From: Desulfotignum sp.
Lineage (GTDB): Bacteria; Desulfobacterota; Desulfobacteria; Desulfobacterales; Desulfobacteraceae
Reading direction: 5' to 3'
NCBI GenBank assembly: GCA_011390695.1
Contig: JAABRW010000427.1
Coordinates: forward strand, 1-13,078
DNA: 13,078 nt
Shown piece after piece: positions 7,770 to 13,078 of the stretch. The notes under the pieces were generated by a model that worked only from the letters and a program-made list of their open reading frames with translations, had not been told where the DNA came from and searched no databases. The stretch's first letter is position 1. Every line of letters begins with the position of its first letter. A program made the translations under genes and the position numbers.

Positions 7770-7843
7770 TGGGTGATCGTCCAATGGCAGGACTACGGAC
7801 TCTGACTCCGTCAATCTAGGTTCGAATCCTAGTCACCCAGCCA
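7770..7843 (+). tRNA. tRNA-Gln (anticodon CUG)
   Basis: A complete cloverleaf can be drawn by hand. The acceptor stem is TGGGTGA with TCACCCA. The D arm is GTCC-AATGGCA-GGAC. The anticodon arm is ACGGA-CTCTGAC-TCCGT with anticodon CTG (bases 34-36) after the invariant T33. The variable loop has four bases, and the T arm is CTAGG-TTCGAAT-CCTAG. The discriminator is G and the CCA end is encoded (7841-7843). The U1-A72 start is typical of bacterial glutamine tRNAs. The gene stands alone between its own promoter and terminator; CUG-reading tRNA-Gln is decoded separately from the UUG isoacceptor. tRNA genes are common integration sites, relevant for the accessory module that follows. Confidence 0.97.
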
Positions 7844-7851
7844 ATCATATC

Positions 7852-7892
7852 AAGGGTTTTCAGCTTCGGTTGACAATCCTTTTTTGTTTTTT
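7852..7892 (+). terminator. Intrinsic terminator of tRNA-Gln with UUCG tetraloop
   Basis: AAGGGTTTTCAGC (7852-7864) pairs with GTTGACAATCCTT (7869-7881) around the loop TTCG, closed by a C-G pair, which is the very stable UUCG tetraloop. The 13-bp stem includes two G-U wobbles and one mismatch. It is followed by TTTTTGTTTTTT. Confidence 0.75.
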
Positions 7893-7988
7893 AGGTGTTT
7901 ATCATGATCCAGGCGATAATCATTGCCGGTGGTTCCGGCCCGAGCCTCCGGCCCATGTCCAGAAAACACTGTTCTGAGAATCAATATC

Positions 7989-8007
7989 AACATGTGAGTG
8001 ACATGTT
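7989..8007. repeat. Inverted repeat upstream of vapBC
   Basis: AACATGT (7989-7995) and ACATGTT (8001-8007) are perfect 7-base inverted arms around GAGTG. The site lies 17 bases upstream of the vapBC -35 box and may be a protein-binding site. It also falls in the decayed gene remnant, so chance is possible. Confidence 0.4.
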
Positions 8008-8023
8008 ACTGGGTTGTATGGTA

Positions 8024-8052
8024 TTGACTGACCAATCATTTTGTATTACATA
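8024..8052 (+). promoter_or_regulatory. Predicted promoter of the vapBC-type operon
   Basis: TTGACT (8024-8029) and TACATA (8047-8052) are separated by 17 bases. A direct repeat TGTATTAC occurs at 8042-8049 and 8054-8061, with a period of 12 bases, overlapping the -10 box and the likely start of transcription. That is where the antitoxin of such operons usually binds to repress. Promoter and operator are consensus/pattern calls. Confidence 0.55.
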
Positions 8053-8073
8053 GTGTATTACGGAGGTGATAAT

Positions 8074-8316
8074 ATGATAACTTTAAGATTGGATCCAAGC
8101 TTAGAAGAGGCGATCAATACAACGGCAAAAAACCTTGGGTTAACAAAATCGGATTTAATCCGGCAAAGCCTTATTGAATATCTCGAAAAGCTCAACAAAC
8201 CAAATGCCTGGGATATAGGCCATGACCTATTTGGTAAGTTTGCAAGTGGCGAGGGGAACTTGTCTGTTGATCGAAAAAAGCTTTTGAGAGCAAAAATAAA
8301 GGCAAAACGAGGATGA
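8074..8316 (+). CDS. Ribbon-helix-helix (CopG-type) antitoxin, VapB-like
   Basis: The 80-residue product begins MITLRLDPSLEEAINTTAK, a beta strand of alternating hydrophobic and basic residues followed by two helices (TKSDLIRQSLIEYLEKL). This is the ribbon-helix-helix DNA-binding fold of CopG/Arc-type antitoxins. The C-terminal half (WDIGHDLFGKFASGEGNLS, then a lysine-rich end) matches a known antitoxin subgroup and would wrap the toxin. The ATG at 8074 is preceded by a near-perfect GGAGGTGAT site. It overlaps the next gene by four bases (ATGA), so antitoxin and toxin are translationally coupled in the usual order. Expected role: neutralise the PIN toxin and repress the operon through the repeats around 8042-8061. 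The gene is visibly richer in A/T and AAA/GAT/TTA codons than its neighbours, suggesting transfer. Confidence 0.85.
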   Translation: MITLRLDPSLEEAINTTAKNLGLTKSDLIRQSLIEYLEKLNKPNAWDIGHDLFGKFASGEGNLSVDRKKLLRAKIKAKRG

Positions 8317-8723
8317 AAAAAATCTTAATCGATTCCGGTCCTTTGATTGCTTTGTTTGATGCATCAGACAAGCATCATAAAAAAACAGTTCAATTTGTAA
8401 AAGATAACAAATACCCATTAATCACAACCATTGCTTCAATAACAGAGACGCTGCACCTCTTGGATTTCAACTCCAATGCCCAACTCGATTTTTTAGAATG
8501 GGTTGGCAGAGGTGGAGTTGAAATCCACAACATCAGCAACAGGGATTTTAATCGTTTGATGGAATTAACCAAAAAATATCAGGATTTACCAATGGATTTT
8601 GCAGATTCATGTCTTGTTTACCTAGCCGAGCAACTCGATCTCAATACAATAGCAACAATTGATAGAGATTTTACCATATACCGAATTAAAGGCAGAAGGA
8701 AATTCAAAGTAATTCTTTCCTAG
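8313..8723 (+). CDS. PIN-domain ribonuclease toxin, VapC-like
   Basis: The 136-residue product begins MKKILIDSGPLIALFD and is a single PIN domain, a Mg2+-dependent RNase fold. The acidic active-site set is visible: Asp7 (LIDSGPL), Glu45 (ITETLHLL), Asp95/Asp98 (LPMDFADSCLV) and Asp117/Asp119 (IATIDRDF). VapC toxins typically cleave tRNA or the sarcin-ricin loop of rRNA when released from the antitoxin; the target here cannot be read from sequence. All key residues are present, so the toxin is probably active. It overlaps the antitoxin by four bases. The segment 8724-8785 between its stop and the convergent YyaL-like gene holds nothing I recognise. Base composition is lower in GC than the flanking housekeeping genes. 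Confidence 0.88.
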   Translation: MKKILIDSGPLIALFDASDKHHKKTVQFVKDNKYPLITTIASITETLHLLDFNSNAQLDFLEWVGRGGVEIHNISNRDFNRLMELTKKYQDLPMDFADSCLVYLAEQLDLNTIATIDRDFTIYRIKGRRKFKVILS

Positions 8724-8785
8724 CTTCACGATGCCCCTGACTGAAGTGATATAAGCGGGTATGCATCACGATATTGCTTCGTTTT

Positions 8786-11047
8786 TTATGCTGTTCCGTC
8801 CCGCAGCAGGCGGGAAACAAATTCTTCCGGTGTTTCAGCAGGCAGAGAACAGGTGCCGCTTTCACATACATAGGCAGTGGCCCTGCCATGGGCTGCTTTT
8901 TTTCCGGCAGCCAGGGGAATGATTTCTGCATTGGCAGCAGCCTGTTTTTCATCTGCAGCCACCAGAATCCGGTTGGGAATAAACTGCTCTCTGAATTTGT
9001 CTAAAAAGGGCATTGCTGCATCAGGGTTCTCAGGGGGTGTGATCAGAATAATTTCCGCTGGTGTATCAAAATAATAATCCATGGCCAGAAGCATTTCAGA
9101 CAAAGCAGAAGGGGTATCGGTCAGCCGTTGACAAAATGCTTTAAACAGGTTTTTCACCCGCCTCCGGAACTGATCGTCGGTGGTATAGGAATAAAGCCGC
9201 AGAAGGTTTAAAGCCGCCACTGCGTTGCCCGAGGGTGTGGCACCGTCATAAAAGGGTTTTTCCCGGGCAATGAGGGCTTCATGATCGGTGCCGGTGGTAA
9301 AAAAACCACCGTTTTCCAGGTCTTCATAAAATTTTTTCAGTACATCATCCAAAGCCAATGCTTTTTTCAGCCACCAGATATCATGGTCGGCTTCATACAG
9401 GTCAACCAGTGCGGCAATGAAAAAGGCATAATCCTCCAGAAACCCATTGTGCCGGGCCTGACCGTCTTTATAACTTCTGTAAAGCCTGCCGTTGATGTAC
9501 AGATGATCCAGTATGAACCGGGCCGCAGTTTTTGCCTGCAGCGTATATGCAGAATTACCGAATGCCAGGCCTGCCCGGGCAAATGCCGAAATCATGAGCG
9601 CGTTCCATGCAGTGAGAATTTTTTCATCCCGCAGCGGGGCCGGCCGCTTGTTTCTTTCCCTGAAAAGCAGTTTTTTCGATTCTTCGATGACCGCGGTCAG
9701 GTTATCTTTAGACATATGCAGTTCTGCAGCAATGTCTGTGCGGTTTTTGGGGGTATGAAAAATATATCGGCCTTCAAAATTCGGTGGTCCCTCCACAGCA
9801 TAATATTTTTTAACAATATCTGCACGCTCTTTGCCCAAAACTATTTCCAGCTCTTCCGGGGTCCAGGTAAAATACCACCCTTCTTCCATATGGCCGGCAA
9901 TATTCTTGCTGTCCGCATCTGTGGCAGAATAAAATGCACCCTCGGGCGATGTCATATCCCTGCCCGTATATGTCAGAATTTCGTTGACCACCCGCTGAAA
10001 ATCCGCATTGGCCGTTGTCTGCCAGGCTTCCAGATAGGCCACCGCCAACAGGGCATTGTCATAGAGCATTTTTTCAAAATGGGGGACCAGCCACTGGGCA
10101 TCCGTGGAATACCGGTGAAACCCGCCGGCCACATGGTCGTATATCCCGCCTCCGGCCATGTGAAAAAGAGAATTCTCTATCATTTCAAGCATATCCGGAT
10201 CACGGGTCTTCCGGTAATAACGCAGCAGAAACCGTACCGGCAGACTGGAGGGAAATTTTGGTGCTCCGGAAAGACCGCCGAACTTCGGATCATAATTTTG
10301 TTGGTAAAAGCCGGCTGCTTTCTGCAGTATTTCTTGGCCGGGAAGACGGTTGCCGGATTGGGGCACCATGGCCTGACGTATGGCCTCAGTGATCTGCCGG
10401 CCTGCCTTTTCCACCCGTCCATCCGGCAGATGAAAACTCTGGTTGAGTTTTTCAAGAACGGTGAGAAAGCCGATTGCCGCACCACGGTCGCCGTCCCGGG
10501 CCGGAAAATAGGTGGCCCCGTAAAAGGGTTTGCGGTCCGGGGTCAGCCACACGCTCATGGGCCAGCCGCCCCTGCCGGTCAGGGCCTGGACCGCGGTCAT
10601 GTAGACGGCATCGATATCCGGCCGTTCTTCCCGGTCCACCTTGATGCATACAAAATTTTCGTTCAGATATTTTGCAATTTCTTCATCTTCAAATGATTCT
10701 TCTTCCATTACATGGCACCAGTGGCATGTGGCATAGCCCACACTCAGAAAAACCGGGCGGTTTTCCTGTCTTGCTGTTTCAAAGGGTTCATCTGACCAGG
10801 AATACCAGTTGACCGGATTGTGTGCATGCTGAAGGAGATAGGGGCTGGATTCCAGAAACAGCCGGTTGGTGTATCTGGCCCATCCATCGGGTCGCAGGTG
10901 TCTGGTGCGGGGCTGATAATCGGACCCGCGCAGTGCGGCAGCATTTTCAAGCTTTTGGATCACATCTGCACCATATGGTTCCGCTCCGGGCTGGGGCACA
11001 GTAAAAAGATCGGTAGCCGGTTTTGGTGGGTTGACTGAATCACTCAT
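8786..11047 (-). CDS. Thioredoxin-fold DUF255 / YyaL-like protein
   Basis: The 753-residue product belongs to the YyaL/SPATA20 family (COG1331). An N-terminal extension of about 60 residues precedes the DUF255 thioredoxin-like domain: [18 protein letters not shown] at 62-79, [20 protein letters not shown] with CHWC at 108-111, then the [15 protein letters not shown] and [16 protein letters not shown] segments. The remaining 500 residues are an (alpha/alpha)-barrel of the N-acylglucosamine 2-epimerase/glycosidase type ([30 protein letters not shown]). The biochemical role of the family is not established. The ATG at 11047-11045 has a strong GGGAGGT site seven bases upstream. A TTG-started extension of 25 residues would add a hydrophobic, signal-like stretch but has no ribosome site, so I read the protein as cytoplasmic. 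It is convergent with the VapC-like gene. Confidence 0.93.
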   Translation of the reverse strand: MSDSVNPPKPATDLFTVPQPGAEPYGADVIQKLENAAALRGSDYQPRTRHLRPDGWARYTNRLFLESSPYLLQHAHNPVNWYSWSDEPFETARQENRPVFLSVGYATCHWCHVMEEESFEDEEIAKYLNENFVCIKVDREERPDIDAVYMTAVQALTGRGGWPMSVWLTPDRKPFYGATYFPARDGDRGAAIGFLTVLEKLNQSFHLPDGRVEKAGRQITEAIRQAMVPQSGNRLPGQEILQKAAGFYQQNYDPKFGGLSGAPKFPSSLPVRFLLRYYRKTRDPDMLEMIENSLFHMAGGGIYDHVAGGFHRYSTDAQWLVPHFEKMLYDNALLAVAYLEAWQTTANADFQRVVNEILTYTGRDMTSPEGAFYSATDADSKNIAGHMEEGWYFTWTPEELEIVLGKERADIVKKYYAVEGPPNFEGRYIFHTPKNRTDIAAELHMSKDNLTAVIEESKKLLFRERNKRPAPLRDEKILTAWNALMISAFARAGLAFGNSAYTLQAKTAARFILDHLYINGRLYRSYKDGQARHNGFLEDYAFFIAALVDLYEADHDIWWLKKALALDDVLKKFYEDLENGGFFTTGTDHEALIAREKPFYDGATPSGNAVAALNLLRLYSYTTDDQFRRRVKNLFKAFCQRLTDTPSALSEMLLAMDYYFDTPAEIILITPPENPDAAMPFLDKFREQFIPNRILVAADEKQAAANAEIIPLAAGKKAAHGRATAYVCESGTCSLPAETPEEFVSRLLRDGTA

Positions 11048-11072
11048 GATAATACCTCCCGCAAGGACCATT

Positions 11073-11088
11073 GCATAAAGAATTATGC
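11073..11088. repeat. Small perfect inverted repeat before the YyaL-like gene
   Basis: GCATAA (11073-11078) and TTATGC (11083-11088) flank AGAA, 26 bases upstream of the ATG on the minus strand. It could be an RNA hairpin in the leader or an operator. The rest of 11048-11345 has no recognised gene. It holds the divergent upstream regions, including TTGACA at 11236-11241 on the plus strand, for which I see no well-placed -10 box. Confidence 0.3.
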
Positions 11089-11345
11089 GGCTGATTGATC
11101 TTTTCTTCACTGAAATACACAAAACCGCATGGCTTTTAAAAAGTAATATAAATCGTTTATTGAAAAGCGCTACCTGTCAGCACGGTTTTTTGAAACAGTT
11201 GGCGCATCATGAACAGGAAAAATCCCTTTTAATGCTTGACAAACATAATGTGAAACAATAGGTAGATTCTAAACCAAATAAAGAGACCAGCTGTCTTTTT
11301 TTCCTGGTTGATAAAATACATACACCCCGCTGAAAGGAAGGCCGG

Positions 11346-12008
11346 ATGGAGGAAATGGAAGAAATATTTGAATTACATGAATCAGAAGGCATTTATATTG
11401 ATATCGGCACCCAGGTGTATATTGATATTGACGGGGTTGATTTTACGGTGACCAGTATTTTTATCGGCCTTCTGAAAGATGAATTTCTGATTGTCACACT
11501 TCCCAGACGGTTCAGAAGTGTGAAAAACAAATTGTATCCAGGCAGTAAAATGGTGGTGAAATACCTTTACGACGGCTGTGTATTCGCATTCCAGACCAGT
11601 GTGATAGAGCTTATAACCAATCCCATCAGAACCCTTGCCCTTGAATACCCGAAAATAGTCCAGCAGCGCGAACTGCGTATGGTCAAGCGCAACAATGTGG
11701 TGATCCCCGGGCGGGTGGAAGCCAAAAAATCCGAGTTTCCCATCGTGATATTTGATATCAGCAAAAGAGGCTGCCGGTTCACATACCTTGACGTGAAAAA
11801 TATCACCACGCTGAAGGAAGGGGATCTGCTCCGGGTTTATTGCCGATTACCGGGTATCGCAAATGAAATCGGGGCCATGGCCATTGTCAGGAATGTCAAG
11901 CGTGAACAAAAGCAAATTTCCGTGGGAACCAGGTTTCAGGATATTACCAAGGGCTTTTTAAATCCCCTGATGCATTTTTTATTTTCCATAGAAGGTTATG
12001 AAAGATAA
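11346..12008 (+). CDS. YcgR-like PilZ-domain protein (cyclic di-GMP binding)
   Basis: The 220-residue product has two domains. Residues 15-100 form a YcgR-N-like beta domain (IDIGTQVYIDI, SIFIGLLKDEFLIVTLP, VVKYLYDGCVFAFQTSVI). Residues 101-215 form a PilZ domain with the cyclic di-GMP ligand motifs: QQREL at 106-110, RMVKR at 111-115 (RxxxR) and DISKRG at 137-142 (D/NxSxxG). All the ligand residues are present, so it should bind c-di-GMP and probably modulate motility, secretion or adhesion by protein-protein contact, as YcgR does at the flagellar motor; the partner is unknown. The ATG at 11346 follows AAGGAAGG at four bases. No flagellar or pilus gene is adjacent. The stop is 31 bases from the convergent trmO-like gene. 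Confidence 0.88.
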   Translation: MEEMEEIFELHESEGIYIDIGTQVYIDIDGVDFTVTSIFIGLLKDEFLIVTLPRRFRSVKNKLYPGSKMVVKYLYDGCVFAFQTSVIELITNPIRTLALEYPKIVQQRELRMVKRNNVVIPGRVEAKKSEFPIVIFDISKRGCRFTYLDVKNITTLKEGDLLRVYCRLPGIANEIGAMAIVRNVKREQKQISVGTRFQDITKGFLNPLMHFLFSIEGYER

Positions 12009-12039
12009 ACCCCTGTGCCATGCCTGCTCTCCAAGGATA

Positions 12040-12474
12040 TCAGCCCCAGCCGTTATCGGCATCCTCTTTTACATCCAGCCTTTTGATATAGGGCTTGATG
12101 TCCAGCAGCGGGGTATTGTCCAGGACATCAATGCCTGAAATATCCAGGCGGCTGCCGGTGATGCTTTTGAGCCTGACCGTGCTCAGACCGATGGGATTTG
12201 GCCGCCGGGGGGAGCGGCTGGCAAAAAGCCCCACTTCAAGGCCGCCTGCTTTGGGGGGTCTCACATGCAGGGTGACCGGTTTGTCCGGGCGGTCCAGATA
12301 AAAGAATACCTGAATATAGGCAAAATTTTCCAGTTTATACAACCCGTCTGTGAGCTCTGGATGCAGTGCAATATAAAATGTTCCCGGAGCGTTGGGATCG
12401 GGTTGGTGCGGGGGATCGCCGACAGTGGTGTACGGGGTGCGAATCCGGCCGATGGGATGAAAGACAATATCCAT
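12040..12474 (-). CDS. trmO: tRNA (t6A37) N6-methyltransferase TrmO/TsaA-like
   Basis: TrmO methylates N6 of threonylcarbamoyladenosine at position 37 of tRNA-Thr in bacteria, using S-adenosylmethionine, and has a beta-barrel rather than Rossmann fold. The 144-residue product begins MDIVFHPIGRIRTPYT, then carries VRPPKAGG at 71-78, the family signature GLFASRSPRRPNPIGLS at 82-98, and LDNTPLLDIKPYI at 118-130. It is the short form, lacking the C-terminal extension of the 235-residue E. coli protein. Archaeal and some bacterial TsaA relatives of this length have less certain targets, so the exact substrate is inferred. The ATG at 12474-12472 has an AGGA site roughly 11 bases upstream. It is transcribed on the same strand as the small unknown gene 145 bases upstream. 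Confidence 0.88.
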   Translation of the reverse strand: MDIVFHPIGRIRTPYTTVGDPPHQPDPNAPGTFYIALHPELTDGLYKLENFAYIQVFFYLDRPDKPVTLHVRPPKAGGLEVGLFASRSPRRPNPIGLSTVRLKSITGSRLDISGIDVLDNTPLLDIKPYIKRLDVKEDADNGWG

Positions 12475-12553
12475 AATCCATAATTCCTTAATTTTTTTTT
12501 ATCCAGGGCGCTTATTTCACACCGGTTTTTTTATATGAAAGCCATCAGTACTC

Positions 12554-12585
12554 AGCTAAAAGCTAACAGCTAAAAGCTAAAAGCT
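12554..12585. repeat. Tandem heptamer repeat AGCTAAA
   Basis: Four complete heptamers (AGCTAAA, AGCTAAC, AGCTAAA, AGCTAAA) and a partial AGCT run from 12554 to 12585 with only one changed base. They lie in the 145-base gap 12475-12619 between the small unknown gene and the trmO-like gene; apart from this repeat and T-rich runs I see nothing else there. Such arrays arise by slippage and can vary in number between strains. Confidence 0.9.
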
Positions 12586-12619
12586 CCCATACTTTGTTGT
12601 GCCTGCCAGGGCCTGGGTG

Positions 12620-12886
12620 TTATTTGGATTCCTGGTTCTTGACAGAACGAATGTCACCGGTTTCCGCCAGCAGCTTGAACACCTTGTAGCCCCGGTCTCC
12701 CACGAACATTGATGTGCCGACCCCGCTGGCAGGAATGGGACTTTTAAAGCTGAGAACGACAACCCAGAATTTATCATCATCCGTCAGTTCAGCTTCCTCA
12801 AACAGTATTTTCCCCAGGTCATTATCAGGATACAGTTTTTTCAAGTGCTCTATGGCCCTGGCTGATGCTTCATTGACATTGATCAT
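12620..12886 (-). CDS. Small protein of unknown function (88 residues)
   Basis: I do not recognise a named family with certainty. The ATG at 12886-12884 has a strong GGGGAGG site about eight bases upstream, so it is very likely a real gene; a frame reaching 12940 is an unsupported extension. The product is acidic and soluble with no signal peptide or membrane segment. It begins with a helix (NEASARAIEHLKKLYP), then has strands (KILFEEAELTDDDKFWVVVLSFKSP), a Gly/Ser-rich turn, and ends YKVFKLLAETGDIRSVKNQE. This order (helix, D-D-x-x-W-x-V-x-x-S-F strand, Y-K-x-F with T-G-x-I/V) resembles PepSY-like small proteins seen in many genomes. TATAAT on the minus strand at 12916-12911 could be its -10 box. 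It may form a unit with trmO downstream. Confidence 0.75.
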   Translation of the reverse strand: MINVNEASARAIEHLKKLYPDNDLGKILFEEAELTDDDKFWVVVLSFKSPIPASGVGTSMFVGDRGYKVFKLLAETGDIRSVKNQESK

Positions 12887-12963
12887 TATTTTGCCTCCCC
12901 GGTGATCTGTATTATATATATTAATAGCGCAAAACAGCATAAAAATAAACGGTATCCTGCGGG

Positions 12964-13078
12964 TCAGGCAAAATCCTGCGCAAAAATTTCGTCCATGGTA
13001 TCTGCAATGGTGTCAGCATCCTGTTTTGTGATCACCAGGGGGGGTCTGATTTTTACCACATTGTGAAGCGGTCCGTCC
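12964..13078 (-). CDS. C-terminal end of class III (PLP-dependent) aminotransferase
   Basis: On the minus strand the frame ending with TGA at 12966-12964 encodes 37 complete codons before the window edge. They read DGPLHNVVKIRPPLVITKQD and continue ADTIADTMDEIF to the end. The NVVKIRPPLVITKxDAD pattern, with the strand K-I-R-P-P-L followed by a helix bearing the acid-rich A-D-x-I, is the characteristic end of fold-type I subgroup II aminotransferases (4-aminobutyrate, acetylornithine, alanine-glyoxylate type 2). The substrate cannot be decided from this fragment, and the active-site lysine lies outside the window. It is on the same strand as the small unknown gene downstream, 77 bases away. 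Confidence 0.8.
   Translation of the reverse strand, partial: DGPLHNVVKIRPPLVITKQDADTIADTMDEIFAQDFA

Larger units (their letters stand above)
7904..8053 (+). pseudogene. N-terminal remnant of mannose-1-phosphate guanylyltransferase-like gene
   Basis: A 49-codon reading frame begins with ATG at 7904 behind an AGGTG site and starts MIQAIIIAGGSGPSLRPMS, then RKH. This matches the N-terminus of sugar-nucleotide pyrophosphorylases of the ManC/AlgA type, whose signature is AGGSGTRLWPLSR followed by K/E-x-x-PKQF. Here the T-R-L-W catalytic and nucleotide-binding part has decayed to P-S-L-R. The rest of the 350-480-residue protein is absent, and the frame runs into unrelated sequence and a TAG at 8051-8053. 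Similarity fades after about residue 25-35. Its end overlaps the predicted vapBC promoter. I read it as a truncated dead gene cut by the acquired toxin-antitoxin segment; a functional short peptide is unlikely. Confidence 0.65.

Noticed and set aside
7721..8723. Integrase or attachment-site duplication marking a genomic island
   Set aside because: I found no recombinase gene and no direct repeat of the tRNA 3' end downstream of the vapBC pair; the island idea rests only on composition and the broken gene.
9281..10696. Plus-strand open frame of 471 codons opposite the YyaL-like gene
   Set aside because: It lies entirely antisense to a strongly supported gene, has no ribosome site and gives a Cys/His/Gln/Phe-rich sequence without recognisable motifs; it is open because of codon bias on the other strand.
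11048..11122. Signal-peptide-like N-terminal extension of the YyaL-like protein
   Set aside because: It would need a TTG start with no ribosome site, whereas the ATG at 11047 has a strong GGGAGGT site; the hydrophobic stretch is probably untranslated.
11236..11268. TTGACA plus TAGATT as promoter of the PilZ gene
   Set aside because: The spacing is 21 bases, too long for a normal sigma70 promoter, and no better -10 box is seen at 16-18 bases.
12554..12585. Possible CRISPR or iteron array
   Set aside because: The repeat unit is only seven bases without spacers and there are no cas or replication genes nearby.

Overview
The window is a chromosomal segment of a bacterium with moderate-to-high GC. 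It is probably a sulfate-reducing deltaproteobacterium (Desulfobacterota, Desulfobacter-like). That placement is inferred from the coaE-rho-rpmE-prfA-prmC / rpsB-tsf order, the short EF-Ts and general protein character; no marker gene proves it. Most of the window is core gene-expression machinery, and I see no insertion sequence, CRISPR array, prophage or large unknown gene cluster.

Positions 1-6017 (minus strand) read, in transcription order, coaE, rho, rpmE, prfA, prmC, rpsB, tsf. They encode the last step of CoA synthesis, transcription termination factor Rho, ribosomal protein L31, release factor 1 and the methyltransferase that modifies its GGQ loop, then ribosomal protein S2 and EF-Ts (cut by the window edge). 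Good sigma70-type promoters sit in front of rho (inside the end of coaE) and rpsB (inside the end of prmC). A terminator-like hairpin lies directly before prfA. ndk (plus) diverges from coaE; the two may share one palindromic -35 hexamer. ndk ends at a strong intrinsic terminator and converges on larE (minus), an ATP-dependent sulfur-transfer enzyme.

Positions 7721-8723 are the only accessory-looking stretch: a tRNA-Gln(CUG) gene with its own promoter and UUCG-capped terminator, a 49-codon decayed remnant of a mannose-1-phosphate guanylyltransferase, and an AT-richer VapBC-type toxin-antitoxin pair (ribbon-helix-helix antitoxin, PIN-domain RNase toxin) with its own promoter and possible operator repeats. 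This looks like a small acquired module that landed beside a tRNA gene, where a nucleotidyltransferase gene has been lost.

Positions 8786-13078 hold a large YyaL/DUF255 thioredoxin-fold protein (minus), a YcgR-like PilZ protein expected to bind cyclic di-GMP (plus), a TrmO/TsaA tRNA methyltransferase (minus), a tandem heptamer repeat, an 88-residue protein of unknown function (minus) and the C-terminal end of a class III aminotransferase (minus). The genes of this last part do not form an obvious pathway together.
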